Positions 8,806 to 16,707 of a DNA stretch of 64,000 nt are shown piece after piece. How positions within the stretch are numbered: the first letter of the stretch is position 1; the number at the start of each line of letters is the position of its first letter. Below the pieces are notes generated by a model. That model did no database searches, was not told the origin of the DNA, and saw only the letters and a list, made by a program, of their open reading frames with translations. A program made the position numbers and the translations under genes. The stretch is from positions 124,001-188,000 of the forward strand of contig OZ245761.1 in assembly GCA_965227535.1 (NCBI GenBank), given 5' to 3'. Origin of the DNA: SZUA-430 sp965227535. Lineage in GTDB: Bacteria; Pseudomonadota; Alphaproteobacteria; Micropepsales; Micropepsaceae.

Positions 8806-9498
8806 ATGCGGACCATCGGCCTGATCGGCGGGATGAGTGCGGAAAGCACATCGATCTACTACCGCCTGATCAACGAGGGCGTGCGCGACCGTTTGCAGGG
8901 ACATCATTCGGCGGAACTGGTGCTGTGGTCGGTCGATTTTGCAGCCATCGAATCCCTCCAGCGCGCAGGCGATTGGGACAAGGCCGGCGCCGAGTTGGCC
9001 GCCGCTGCCCGCAAACTCGAGACCGTGGGGGCCAAGGCCATCGTCCTTTGCACAAATACGATGCACGTCGTCGCCCCCGCCATTGCCGCGGCCGTCAGGA
9101 TTCCATTCCTGCACATCGCCGACGCCACCGCCGTTGCCCTCAAGGCCGCAGGCTGTCAGCGCCCGCTGCTCCTGGCCACGCGTTACACGATGGAGCAAGA
9201 TTTCTACAAAGGTCACCTCTCTTCCCGCCACGGTATCGAAGCCATGGTGCCCGACGCCGGGGGCCGCGCGACGGTGCACGACGTCATCTACAACGAACTC
9301 GTCCGCGGCATTGTCTTGCCGGCCTCCCGCGCGCGCTACCTGGCCGTGGTGGAGCAGGGCGCGAAAGCCGGCGCCGACAGCGTCATTTTCGGCTGCACCG
9401 AAATCGGCATGCTCCTCTCGCAGAGCGATGTTGCCTTGCCGTGCTTCGACACGACGGCCCTGCACGCCAAAGCGGCCGTGGATTTCGCCTTGGCTTGA
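8806..9498 (+). CDS. Aspartate/glutamate racemase family protein
   Basis: Cofactor-independent amino-acid racemase of 230 residues. The two catalytic cysteines of the family are present: Cys82 in VLCTNTMH and Cys197 in IFGCTEIGML. The N-terminal IGLIGGMSAESTSIYY is the usual opening of the aspartate racemase (RacD/YgeA) branch rather than glutamate racemase MurI. The likely role is making or clearing a D-amino acid such as D-Asp in the cytoplasm; the substrate cannot be read from sequence. It lies 88 bases upstream of ctaA on the same strand. Confidence 0.88.
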   Translation: MRTIGLIGGMSAESTSIYYRLINEGVRDRLQGHHSAELVLWSVDFAAIESLQRAGDWDKAGAELAAAARKLETVGAKAIVLCTNTMHVVAPAIAAAVRIPFLHIADATAVALKAAGCQRPLLLATRYTMEQDFYKGHLSSRHGIEAMVPDAGGRATVHDVIYNELVRGIVLPASRARYLAVVEQGAKAGADSVIFGCTEIGMLLSQSDVALPCFDTTALHAKAAVDFALA

Positions 9499-9586
9499 GC
9501 CTAACCGCGGTTCCGCTAAGCCGCTGGCCAACGTGCCGCACCGATCCGTCTTGCCCAAAAGAAACGGGCCCCATATCAGCCTAAGC

Positions 9587-10648
9587 ATGAGCATCGCGCT
9601 CCCTTGGACATCCACCCCGGCAACGCCGCGCCAAGTTGCGTCGCGGCGCTCGATCGCCCTGTGGCTGTTCGTCGTCGCCGGCATGATCGCAGCCATGGTC
9701 GTGCTGGGCGGCCTGACACGCCTTACCGGTTCGGGCTTGTCGATCACCGAGTGGAAGCCCATCCACGGCGCGCTGCCGCCGCTGTCCGACGCCGAGTGGC
9801 AAGAGGAATTCGACGCCTACAAAGCAATCCCCCAATACCACCAGGTCAACAAAGGCATGACGGTCGACGAGTTCAAGTCGATCTTCTGGTGGGAATGGGC
9901 GCACCGCAATCTGGGCCGCTTGATCGGCATAGCGTTCCTGATCCCGTTCCTCGTCTTCCTCGCGCTCGGCCGGGTCGAACGCGCGCTGCTCCCGCGTCTG
10001 ATCGGTCTCTTCATCTTGGGTGGCCTGCAAGGCGCACTCGGCTGGTTCATGGTGATGAGCGGCCTCAAGGACCGCGTCGACGTCAGCCAATATCGCCTCG
10101 TCGCGCATTTGGGCCTCGCGCTCGTCATTTACGCTGCGATCTTCTGGACCGCACTGCCGCTCTGGCGCGGCGAGTGGCCCGCCGCCACTGCGCCGCACGC
10201 GTTGTACCGCTGGTCGCTCGCCGTACTCGGGCTGATCTTCGCTCAGATCCTGCTCGGCGGCTTCGTTGCCGGCCTCGACGCCGGCCTCACGTACAACACG
10301 TGGCCGTTGATGGACGGCAAGCTCATCCCGGACGGCTTGTTCCCCACATGGCTCGCGCCGTTCGAGGACGTGACCACGGTCCAGTTCAACCACCGCATCA
10401 TGGCCTACGTCGTGACCGCCGCAATCGCCGCGCTCTGGTTCGCCGGCTACCGCGACAAGTTGAGAGGCCAAGCCGCGGCCACCGCGCATCTCTTGGTCGC
10501 CGCCGTCGCCGTGCAAGTCCTGCTCGGCATCTGGACGTTGCTCGAAGTCGTGCCCGTCGCCTTGGGAGCACTCCATCAAGCCGGCGCCGTCGCCTTGCTC
10601 ACGGCAGGCCTGCTGCACGCTCACGCCCTACGGACGCCGCATCGTTAA
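9587..10648 (+). CDS. ctaA: Haem A synthase, Cox15/CtaA type 2
   Basis: Inner-membrane enzyme of 353 residues that oxidises the C8 methyl of haem O to a formyl group, giving haem A for aa3-type cytochrome oxidases. Eight helices are expected, and the visible hydrophobic blocks agree. Conserved pieces include RLTGSGLSITEWKP (about 43-56), WWEWAHRNLGRLIG with a haem-ligand His, a second QFNHRIMAYVV His motif, and the C-terminal LGALHQAGAVALL. A longer frame runs upstream through the racemase gene, but MSIALPW at 9587 gives the normal Cox15 length. The gene implies an aerobic aa3 oxidase elsewhere in the genome. Confidence 0.92.
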   Translation: MSIALPWTSTPATPRQVASRRSIALWLFVVAGMIAAMVVLGGLTRLTGSGLSITEWKPIHGALPPLSDAEWQEEFDAYKAIPQYHQVNKGMTVDEFKSIFWWEWAHRNLGRLIGIAFLIPFLVFLALGRVERALLPRLIGLFILGGLQGALGWFMVMSGLKDRVDVSQYRLVAHLGLALVIYAAIFWTALPLWRGEWPAATAPHALYRWSLAVLGLIFAQILLGGFVAGLDAGLTYNTWPLMDGKLIPDGLFPTWLAPFEDVTTVQFNHRIMAYVVTAAIAALWFAGYRDKLRGQAAATAHLLVAAVAVQVLLGIWTLLEVVPVALGALHQAGAVALLTAGLLHAHALRTPHR

Positions 10649-10661
10649 AGGGGGAAAACTG

Positions 10662-11456
10662 ATGCCCAAAACCGTCAGACCCATCAAAGATCGCCGCGAC
10701 AAGTCGCTGGACGACGCACTCGCTTCAAGCTTCCCGGCGAGCGATCCGGTGTCGATGACATCGACCGCGATCCCCGCCACCGATCACGACGCGCACATCC
10801 CGAAGGGCAGGGCGAAGAAGTCGAAGCCGTACAAACTCTACGGCGCGTCGGGCTGCGGCTCGATGATTGTCGAAGCGGCTTTCGGCTTCACCAAACTACC
10901 CGTCGAATTCGTCGACATCCCGTGGAAAGACACCGGCTGGAACAGCAAGGCGCTGAAGAAGCTGAACCCGCTCGGCCAAGTCCCGACTCTCATCATGCCC
11001 GACGGCAAGGTGATGACCGAAAGCGCCGCGATCATCCTCCACCTCGCCGACACTGTCCCCGGATTCGAACTCGTCCCCGGACCCAGCCATCCCGATCGAG
11101 CCCAATTCCTGCACTGGCTCGTCTTCCTGGTCGCCGCCGTCTACCCGACCTTCACCTTCGGGGACGACACCAAGCGCTGGGTCGGCGCCGACGAGAAACA
11201 CGGCGCCGGCAAAGCGCTGCGCGAAACCACCGAAGAGCACCGCAAGAAACTCTGGCGGCACGTCGAGAAGCAGATCGACGGCCCCTGGTTCCTCGGAAAA
11301 ACCCTCAGCGCCCTCGACCTCTACATGTGGCCCATGACGTTCTGGCGTCCGGGCCGCGACTGGTTCGAAAAAGAGTGTCCCAAACTCTTCAAGATCGGCA
11401 CCGCCATGAAGGCCCATCCCGTCTGCAAGAAAGTCGCGGCGCGCAACAAGCTGTAG
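10662..11456 (+). CDS. Glutathione S-transferase with SFPASDP-type leader
   Basis: Cytosolic GST-fold protein of 264 residues. Residues from about 49 (KPYKLYGASGCGSMIVEAA) form the thioredoxin-like N-domain; NPLGQVPTLIMPDGKVMTESAAI is the glutathione-binding turn with the cis-Pro and the ES pair; the C-terminal helical domain carries LSALDLYMWPM. The first 48 residues are an unusual extension containing LDDALASSFPASDPVS, a motif I otherwise know from small free-standing alphaproteobacterial proteins. It starts 13 bases after ctaA, so it may be co-transcribed. The substrate is unknown. Confidence 0.85.
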   Translation: MPKTVRPIKDRRDKSLDDALASSFPASDPVSMTSTAIPATDHDAHIPKGRAKKSKPYKLYGASGCGSMIVEAAFGFTKLPVEFVDIPWKDTGWNSKALKKLNPLGQVPTLIMPDGKVMTESAAIILHLADTVPGFELVPGPSHPDRAQFLHWLVFLVAAVYPTFTFGDDTKRWVGADEKHGAGKALRETTEEHRKKLWRHVEKQIDGPWFLGKTLSALDLYMWPMTFWRPGRDWFEKECPKLFKIGTAMKAHPVCKKVAARNKL

Positions 11457-11540
11457 TGCACTTCACACGCCCGTGAGGCCCCTTGGGGCCGCCTCGCCAA
11501 ACTCATAGAGTGCGCCGGCATAACAAAGGGGGAGACACCC

Positions 11541-12296
11541 ATGCGCCGTTTCACCATTTCGCTTGCCGTTGCGGCACTCGCGCTCAGCATCGCGCCGGCC
11601 ATCGCCAAAGTGCCCGACTACATCGCCGCCGCCGTCGCCGATAAGGACCGGCCGAAGGAAGACACCGACCGCGACGCCGTCCGCAAGCCCGCTGACATCA
11701 TCGCGCTCACCGGCTTGACGCCCGGCGACCGCGCCGTCGACATCGGTCCCGGCAAGACCGGCTACTACACCCGCATCATGAGCCGCGTCGTCGGCCCTAA
11801 GGGCAAGGTCTACGCGTACTACCCGACCTGGGTTATCGACCTGAACCCGAAGGCGAACATTCCGGACTCGCTCGCGAAGTTCATCGCCTCCGGCTATCCG
11901 AACGTCGAGGCGTCCATCCAACCGATGGCGGACATCAAGTTCGACCAACCGCTCGACCTCGTCTTCATCAGCCAGCTGTATCACGACCAAACCTGGCAGA
12001 AGGTCGACGTCGCCAAGATGAACAAGGCGATCTTCGACGCGCTGAAGCCCGGCGGCGTCTACTTCATCATCGACCACGTCGGCCCCGGCGTCACCACCGT
12101 CGAACAGATCGACAAACTTCACCGCATCGATCCCGAAGCGGTGAAGAAGGAAGTCCTCGCCGCCGGCTTCGTGCTCGAAGCCGAAAGCGACCTGCTGCGC
12201 AACCCGAAGGACGATCATTCGCTGAACGTCTTCGACAAAGGCATCCGCGGCACGACGGATCAATTCATCTTCAAGTTCAAGAAGCCGGCGAAATAA
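11541..12296 (+). CDS. Exported class I SAM-dependent methyltransferase-like protein
   Basis: 251 residues with a cleavable signal peptide (MRRFTISLAVAALALSIAPAIA) followed by a Rossmann methyltransferase fold. Motif I is VDIGPGKTGYYTRIM (about 69-83), and LKPGGVYFIIDHVG (about 171-184) is the usual post-strand-5 turn. A methyltransferase with an export signal is odd, because SAM is cytoplasmic; related exported proteins are widespread in proteobacteria but their reaction is not known to me. The glycine motif is G-P-G-K-T-G rather than the usual G-x-G-x-G. The start follows AAAGGGGGAGACACCC, a strong ribosome site. Confidence 0.8.
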   Translation: MRRFTISLAVAALALSIAPAIAKVPDYIAAAVADKDRPKEDTDRDAVRKPADIIALTGLTPGDRAVDIGPGKTGYYTRIMSRVVGPKGKVYAYYPTWVIDLNPKANIPDSLAKFIASGYPNVEASIQPMADIKFDQPLDLVFISQLYHDQTWQKVDVAKMNKAIFDALKPGGVYFIIDHVGPGVTTVEQIDKLHRIDPEAVKKEVLAAGFVLEAESDLLRNPKDDHSLNVFDKGIRGTTDQFIFKFKKPAK

Positions 12297-12312
12297 CGCC
12301 GGCCGCTTAAAC

Positions 12313-12341
12313 CTGGATCAGGCCGCCAAGGCCTGATCCAG
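12313..12341. terminator. Perfect 12-bp hairpin spanning the metY stop codon
   Basis: CTGGATCAGGCC (12313-12324), a 5-nt loop and GGCCTGATCCAG (12330-12341) form a perfect stem between two convergent genes. It encodes the last codons of metY (DQALAA) and its TGA. There is no good T-run on either side, so a terminator or 3'-end RNA stabiliser is inferred. Confidence 0.45.
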
Positions 12342-13610
12342 ATCGGCGATGATGTCGGACACGTCTTCGATGCCGACGGAGATGCGCACGACTTCGGGGC
12401 CGGCGCCTGCCGCGCTCTTCTGTTCGTCCGACAATTGGCGATGCGTCGTCGAGGCCGGGTGAATGATCAGCGACCGCGTGTCGCCGACATTCGCCAGATG
12501 CGACAGCAGCTTCACGTTGTTGACGAGCTTCACGCCCGCCTCATACCCGCCGCGCACGCCGAACGTGAACACCGCGCCCGCGCCCTTCGGACAGTATGTC
12601 TGCGCGAGGCCGTAGCACGGATCGTTCGGCAAGTTGGCGTACGACACCCACGACACGCGCGCGTGCCGGCTCAAGTGCTGCGCCACCGCCTTCGCGTTCT
12701 CGCAATGCTTCTGCATGCGCAGCGGCAACGTCTCCATGCCCGTCAGCAGCAGGAACGCGTTGAACGGTGAAATCGCCGGCCCCAGATCCCGCAAGCCCAA
12801 CACGCGGCAGGCGATGGCGAACGCCATATCGCCGAACGTCTCGTGCAGCTTGATGCCGTGATAGGACGGGCAGGGCTCCGACAGCACCGGAAACTTCTTC
12901 GTCCGCGACCAGTCGAACGAGCCGGCGTCGACGATCGCGCCGCCGATCGAGTTGCCGTGCCCGCCCAAAAACTTCGTCAGCGAATGGATGACGATATCCG
13001 CCCCCCATTCGATCGGGCGGATCAGATACGGCGTCGCCAGCGTGTTGTCGACGATGAACGGCAAGCCCGCTTCCTTCGCCACCGCGCCGATCGCTTCGAT
13101 GTCGATCACGACGCCGCCGGGGTTGGCGATGCTCTCGATGAAGATCGCCTTCGTCTTCGGCCCGAGCTGCCGGCGGAACGACTCCGGATCACGCCCGTCC
13201 GCCCACTTCACGTTCCAGCCGAAGCTCTTGAACGCCTGACCGAACTGGTTGACCGAGCCGCCGTAGAGCTGACGCGCGGCGATGAACTCGTCGCCCGGCT
13301 GCATGATGGTTTGAAACGCGAGCAGCTGCGCCGAATGCCCCGACGCCGTGGCCAACGCCGCCGTGCCGCCCTCAAGCGCCGCGATGCGTTCTTCGAGCAC
13401 CGCTTGAGTCGGATTGCCGATGCGCGTGTAGATATTGCCGAACTGCTGCAGCCCGAACAGCGACGCCGCATGATCGACGTCATCGAACACATACGAGGTC
13501 GTCTGATAGATCGGCGTCGCGCGCGCGCCGGTCGTGGGGTCGGGGGCCGCGCCCGCGTGGACGGACAAGGTGTTGAAGCCGTAGTCCGAAAGCTTCGTGT
13601 GAATGTTCAT
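12318..13610 (-). CDS. metY: O-acetylhomoserine aminocarboxypropyltransferase (sulfhydrylase)
   Basis: PLP enzyme of 430 residues, the normal MetY length (longer than MetB/MetC), making homocysteine from O-acetylhomoserine and sulfide in the cytoplasm. PLP-binding Lys213 is in IHSLTKFLGGHG. N-terminal features NTLSVHAG, ARATPIYQTTSYVF and YTRIGNPT fit the Cys/Met metabolism family, as does the C-terminal ASTTHRQLSDEQ. It overlaps the upstream CoA-binding gene by ATGA. I looked for a SAM-II riboswitch upstream and did not see one. Its stop codon lies within a perfect hairpin. Confidence 0.95.
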   Translation of the reverse strand: MNIHTKLSDYGFNTLSVHAGAAPDPTTGARATPIYQTTSYVFDDVDHAASLFGLQQFGNIYTRIGNPTQAVLEERIAALEGGTAALATASGHSAQLLAFQTIMQPGDEFIAARQLYGGSVNQFGQAFKSFGWNVKWADGRDPESFRRQLGPKTKAIFIESIANPGGVVIDIEAIGAVAKEAGLPFIVDNTLATPYLIRPIEWGADIVIHSLTKFLGGHGNSIGGAIVDAGSFDWSRTKKFPVLSEPCPSYHGIKLHETFGDMAFAIACRVLGLRDLGPAISPFNAFLLLTGMETLPLRMQKHCENAKAVAQHLSRHARVSWVSYANLPNDPCYGLAQTYCPKGAGAVFTFGVRGGYEAGVKLVNNVKLLSHLANVGDTRSLIIHPASTTHRQLSDEQKSAAGAGPEVVRISVGIEDVSDIIADLDQALAA

Positions 13611-14137
13611 AGCGTACCCTTTCCTTTGCCGATGGCATCGCGCGCGACGGCAGCGCGGCCGGCACCCAATGGCTTGCGTCTATTGTCGATGATTCGCGAG
13701 TTTCTGCCGACCCAGCCGAATTCCCCGGAAAACCGCGAATATTCCATCTTCGGACAGCGATCCATGATGACGATGAGGCCGGCATCCTCGGCCCGCATGG
13801 CGGCAGCCTCGTTGATAACCCCAAGCTGCATCCAAACCACTTTCGCGCCGATGGCGATCGCCTCGTCCGTCACAGCGCCCGCCGCTTCGGAATTACGAAA
13901 GATATCGACCATGTCGACAGGTTCGGGAATGGATTTGAGGTCCGGATAAACCTTTTCCCCAAGAAGCACCTGCCCCGCGAGCCCCGGGTTCACCGGAATG
14001 ATCCGATACCCCTTCCCCTGCATATACTTCGAAACGAAGAACGAAGGCCGCACCTCATTCGCCGAAATCCCAACAACGGCAATGGAGTTCACCGACCCCA
14101 TCACCTCCTTGATCAAATCATCCGAATATTCCGGCAT
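13607..14137 (-). CDS. CoA-binding domain protein (YccU-like)
   Basis: 176-residue single-domain protein of the CoA-binding Rossmann family. SIAVVGISANEVRPSFFVSKYM and GYRIIPVNPGLAG, then KVYPDLKSIPEPVDMVDIF and WMQLGVINEAAA, are the typical blocks also found in succinyl-CoA synthetase alpha. No catalytic His region is present, so it is probably a CoA-binding regulatory or carrier protein. ATG at 14137 is preferred over the GTG just before it. Its stop overlaps the metY ATG; this pairing with metY recurs in alphaproteobacteria and suggests a role in sulfur or acyl-homoserine metabolism, which is inference. Confidence 0.88.
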   Translation of the reverse strand: MPEYSDDLIKEVMGSVNSIAVVGISANEVRPSFFVSKYMQGKGYRIIPVNPGLAGQVLLGEKVYPDLKSIPEPVDMVDIFRNSEAAGAVTDEAIAIGAKVVWMQLGVINEAAAMRAEDAGLIVIMDRCPKMEYSRFSGEFGWVGRNSRIIDNRRKPLGAGRAAVARDAIGKGKGTL

Positions 14138-14156
14138 CACACCGACTCACCACCGT

Positions 14157-14186
14157 TTATCCTCCCCCGCTTGCGGGGGAGGATAA
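14157..14186. repeat. REP-like palindrome
   Basis: A perfect 14-bp inverted repeat (TTATCCTCCCCCGC, 2-nt loop, GCGGGGGAGGATAA) just upstream of the CoA-binding gene. The core CCTCCCCC-GGGGGAGG is the kind of short intergenic palindrome found in many copies in alphaproteobacterial genomes. It marks the boundary before the accessory region. Confidence 0.7.
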
Positions 14187-14257
14187 CGGTTGGCGAAGGC
14201 ACCACGCCTTGTGTGTCTCTGGCGAAAATCATCAAAGAAAAAACACAACTCAATCCC

Positions 14258-14327
14258 ATCCGTCACACCGTCACATTGGCGCAATTCAGCCATTCCATCC
14301 GTCACGCTGCCGTCACGTCGGCGTCAC
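14258..14327 (-). repeat. Dispersed GTGACGGC-rich repeat, copy B
   Basis: Inverted match to 716-796 with shared GTGACGCC, ACGTGACGGCAGCGTGACG, GCCAATGTGA and GTGTGACGGAT blocks. The proximal part is the last codons of the DUF3631 gene (CDADVTAA then TGA at 14302); the distal part lies beyond the stop. Confidence 0.6.
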
Positions 14328-15750
14328 ATGTGACGGCGGGCTCGGCCAGATACCGTTCGAACGCCGCGCGCAGGTCCGCGTTCCGATAGCCGCGCGCGAA
14401 ACTCTCGTCGCCGAGCCTCAACGTCACCGGCCGCACGCCGAACACGCGCAGCCGCTCGGCCAGCGCACGCGGGTCCAACCGCCGCCCGCGCACGACCGTC
14501 GCCCACGGCAGTTCCGCATCGCCGATCAGCCGCTCGATCACCTGCGCGCTCGCCACGCCGCCGGCATCGCCATCGCCGAGCGGAACCAGCGCGCGAATAT
14601 CGGCGAGCAGCGCCAAGTTCGACGTCGGCGCGACATCGGCTTCAGCGAACGTCACCGCGGCCAGCGCCGCCCGCGCCAACACATCGCCCTGAAGCTGCGC
14701 CGCAATCGAGAGCAGCGCCGCCCAATTGTCGAGCGCAGGCCCCGCGACATGACGCGGCAGGGCGCCCGTCGCATCGCGCAACCCCGCGGCCGCCTGATCC
14801 GCATAAGCCGCAAGCTCCGCCCGCAAGGCGAACACCTCCTCATCCGGCGCCCCCAGCACCGGTCCGCGCCGCGCGGCCGAGGCCGCCACCGCCATCGGCA
14901 CGACGATCGAGCGCAACCGCAAATCCTCCGGCAGCGTCATCGTCGTCGCGATCGCCGCCGGCGTAAAGCAGGGGCTGCGCCCGGTGGGATTGCGCTTCGT
15001 CCGTGCACTGAGGAACTGCCCGTCGCAAAGCGCCCCGGCCGCCAACGCCGCCCGCATATCGCGCCGGTAGAGCGTGCCCCCGTCATTGTCCTCGATGAGA
15101 AGGGTAGGGCGCTCGGCCGCCACGGCCTCCAGCACATGCCGCGCAATCGCCCGCGAAGCGATCAACGGCATCGGCACGAGCCACGACAACACCCGCAAAG
15201 CCCGCGCATGATCCGCCCGCGCATCCACCCCACGCAACACGAGACGCGGGGACACAAAGAACGGCCGCGCCACCTCGACGAACCAACAATGCAAAACCCA
15301 AAGCGCCATCACGTCGAGCGAAACCGAAGGCTCCACCAAAACCCGCCCGACAAACGAACGCAAGCGCCGCCAAAGCGCCGCCCCATCAACAACCCCAACA
15401 TGAGGCACAACAGCCCGCCGCGACCCATCCGCCAACGGCAACGCCCGCGCTAGCCCAGCCCGCAATCCACGCTCAACCGCGTGCAACACGTCGCCACCAG
15501 TGCCGAGCGCCAACCCCACAGCCGAAGCACCGGCATCGGCGATCGCGTGCGCATCGCGCAGAGCACGCGCGACAGCGACTTCATCGGTCGCGGACCAAAT
15601 CACAACATTGCGGCCGGCCAACGTGTATAGGTCGTCTTCATCGCGTTCTGACAGACAGCGTTTCTCAAAGCGATGAAGTGAACCGCTCTCAATCGCGATC
15701 GCGAGCAAAGGCCTCAATCGTGTCGCGAGTACCGGCAATTTCTGGCGCAT
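14302..15750 (-). CDS. DUF3631-like protein with degenerate P-loop
   Basis: 482 residues resembling the DUF3631 family, which joins a primase/helicase-type P-loop region to a C-terminal domain and is common on phage, plasmid and genomic-island DNA. The ERPTLLIEDND stretch aligns with the family's PTLLIDEAD Walker B, and LRSIVVPM with its post-ATPase segment. The C-terminus (LLADIRALVPLGDGDAGG, IERLIGDAELPW, DPRALAERLRVFGVRPVTLRLG) is the DUF3631 domain. Where a PRCGKT Walker A should be, the sequence reads RGVDARADHAR, so ATP binding is probably lost. ATG 15750 after GGTGAGGG is preferred over 15798. The 3' end carries the dispersed repeat. Confidence 0.7.
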   Translation of the reverse strand: MRQKLPVLATRLRPLLAIAIESGSLHRFEKRCLSERDEDDLYTLAGRNVVIWSATDEVAVARALRDAHAIADAGASAVGLALGTGGDVLHAVERGLRAGLARALPLADGSRRAVVPHVGVVDGAALWRRLRSFVGRVLVEPSVSLDVMALWVLHCWFVEVARPFFVSPRLVLRGVDARADHARALRVLSWLVPMPLIASRAIARHVLEAVAAERPTLLIEDNDGGTLYRRDMRAALAAGALCDGQFLSARTKRNPTGRSPCFTPAAIATTMTLPEDLRLRSIVVPMAVAASAARRGPVLGAPDEEVFALRAELAAYADQAAAGLRDATGALPRHVAGPALDNWAALLSIAAQLQGDVLARAALAAVTFAEADVAPTSNLALLADIRALVPLGDGDAGGVASAQVIERLIGDAELPWATVVRGRRLDPRALAERLRVFGVRPVTLRLGDESFARGYRNADLRAAFERYLAEPAVTCDADVTAA

Positions 15751-15851
15751 TGGACCCTCACCTAGCTGCCACCCGAGTGTAGAACAAAAAGTGAACATAC
15801 TCCAGAAAAATCATGCAAATGCACATCACCCATCTCCAAGTCACCAACAGT

Positions 15852-16544
15852 TCAATCCCGCTCGCAGATTGTCAGCGCCAGCCACGGCGGCATGTTGTTG
15901 TCGGTCACCGGTTGGCCGGCTAACTGCGTCCCTCCATCCGTCGAAAAGGTGTGCGAGTGCGCGATAGGGGGCCGCTGCAAAGTTATCTTTAGTCTTATCA
16001 GGTTTGTTGTGTCCGGGTCTGCAAACGCAACCACCACCGATGTGCCGGTGCCGTCATCCTCGACCAACGCCACATTTGTCGCCGAATCCAACGCCGCAGG
16101 CGCTGTACTTCCACCGTGAGTATGCGCGGGCAACTCCTCCGTTGTGATCGAATGTGTGTCCGATCCTCCAACGTCGAGGAGTTGTCGAGGCCTTACAGGA
16201 GGAGTTGAAGGTGTGGATGGCGTCCCTGCACCGATCACGAACCGGCCCATTGATCTTTCGTAAGGACGCCAACCAAACGGACATGTGCTTGATTTGACAA
16301 TCAGGATTGCCTCGCGAGGAAGCGATGACGTTGCGGTTGTTCCGCCTAAAGCGGCAATTAACCCGCCCTGCGTCAGAAAGCTCCAAAAACTGGCGATGAG
16401 AATGGCAAGCAGAGCGACAACTCCGGTCGCAACGCTTGCCACACTGTTCTCTACGATCAGCTTCCATAGTCTGGTCAGCAGGACTTCCGGTTCAGTTTTT
16501 TCGCTATCTTTTTTTTCGGTCTTTTCACTGTCCCCTTTTGCCAT
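15852..16544 (-). CDS. Membrane-anchored phage tail-collar-like protein
   Basis: 230 residues. The N-terminus is charged (KGDSEKTEKKDSEKTE), then one membrane helix (about 37-57), then a tail-collar (Mdp/microcystin-dependent) domain: CPFGWRPYERSMGRFVIGAG (88-107), LPAHTHGG (139-145), a Ser/Thr-rich loop, IAHSHTFSTDGG (195-205) and the terminal DNNMPPWLALTICERD. The paired H-T-H and H-S-H motifs are metal-binding in tail fibres. Phage tail proteins normally lack a membrane anchor, so this looks like a cell-anchored version, outside-facing by inference. Base composition is lower in GC than the flanking core genes. Divergent from the HEPN gene with the long inverted repeat between them. Confidence 0.7.
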   Translation of the reverse strand: MAKGDSEKTEKKDSEKTEPEVLLTRLWKLIVENSVASVATGVVALLAILIASFWSFLTQGGLIAALGGTTATSSLPREAILIVKSSTCPFGWRPYERSMGRFVIGAGTPSTPSTPPVRPRQLLDVGGSDTHSITTEELPAHTHGGSTAPAALDSATNVALVEDDGTGTSVVVAFADPDTTNLIRLKITLQRPPIAHSHTFSTDGGTQLAGQPVTDNNMPPWLALTICERD

Positions 16545-16615
16545 GGCATCCTCTTCTTGGCTTGTTTTCCTATCACGGCTTACAAGAGTGCACGGGTGTT
16601 TGACTATCCAAAATT

Positions 16616-16684
16616 CGGCGACAGGTAATGGTGTCCCGCTCCGTTCTCCCTAAATGTTCACCGGGACACGATTACCTGTCGCCG
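16616..16684. repeat. 69-nt structure: 23-bp inverted repeat with 23-nt loop
   Basis: Arms at 16616-16638 and 16662-16684 are inverse complements except for one base; the core reads GACAGGTAATGGTGTCCC on the left arm and GGGACACGATTACCTGTC on the right. It lies between two divergent accessory genes, 24 bases before the chosen HEPN start. It resembles a REPIN-type doublet (two inverted REPs) left by an IS200/RAYT-like transposase; it could also fold in the mRNA leader of the HEPN gene. No transposase gene is in the window. Confidence 0.75.
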
Positions 16685-16707
16685 TATTCTCGCTCGGAGG
16701 AATGAAA

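Noticed and set aside
8939..10648. Frame running from inside the racemase gene through ctaA
   Set aside because: The first 216 codons are a shifted reading of the racemase gene; Cox15 length and start fit 9587.
14138..14260. SAM-II-type riboswitch upstream of the CoA-binding/metY pair
   Set aside because: I found only the REP-like palindrome; no conserved riboswitch core was visible.
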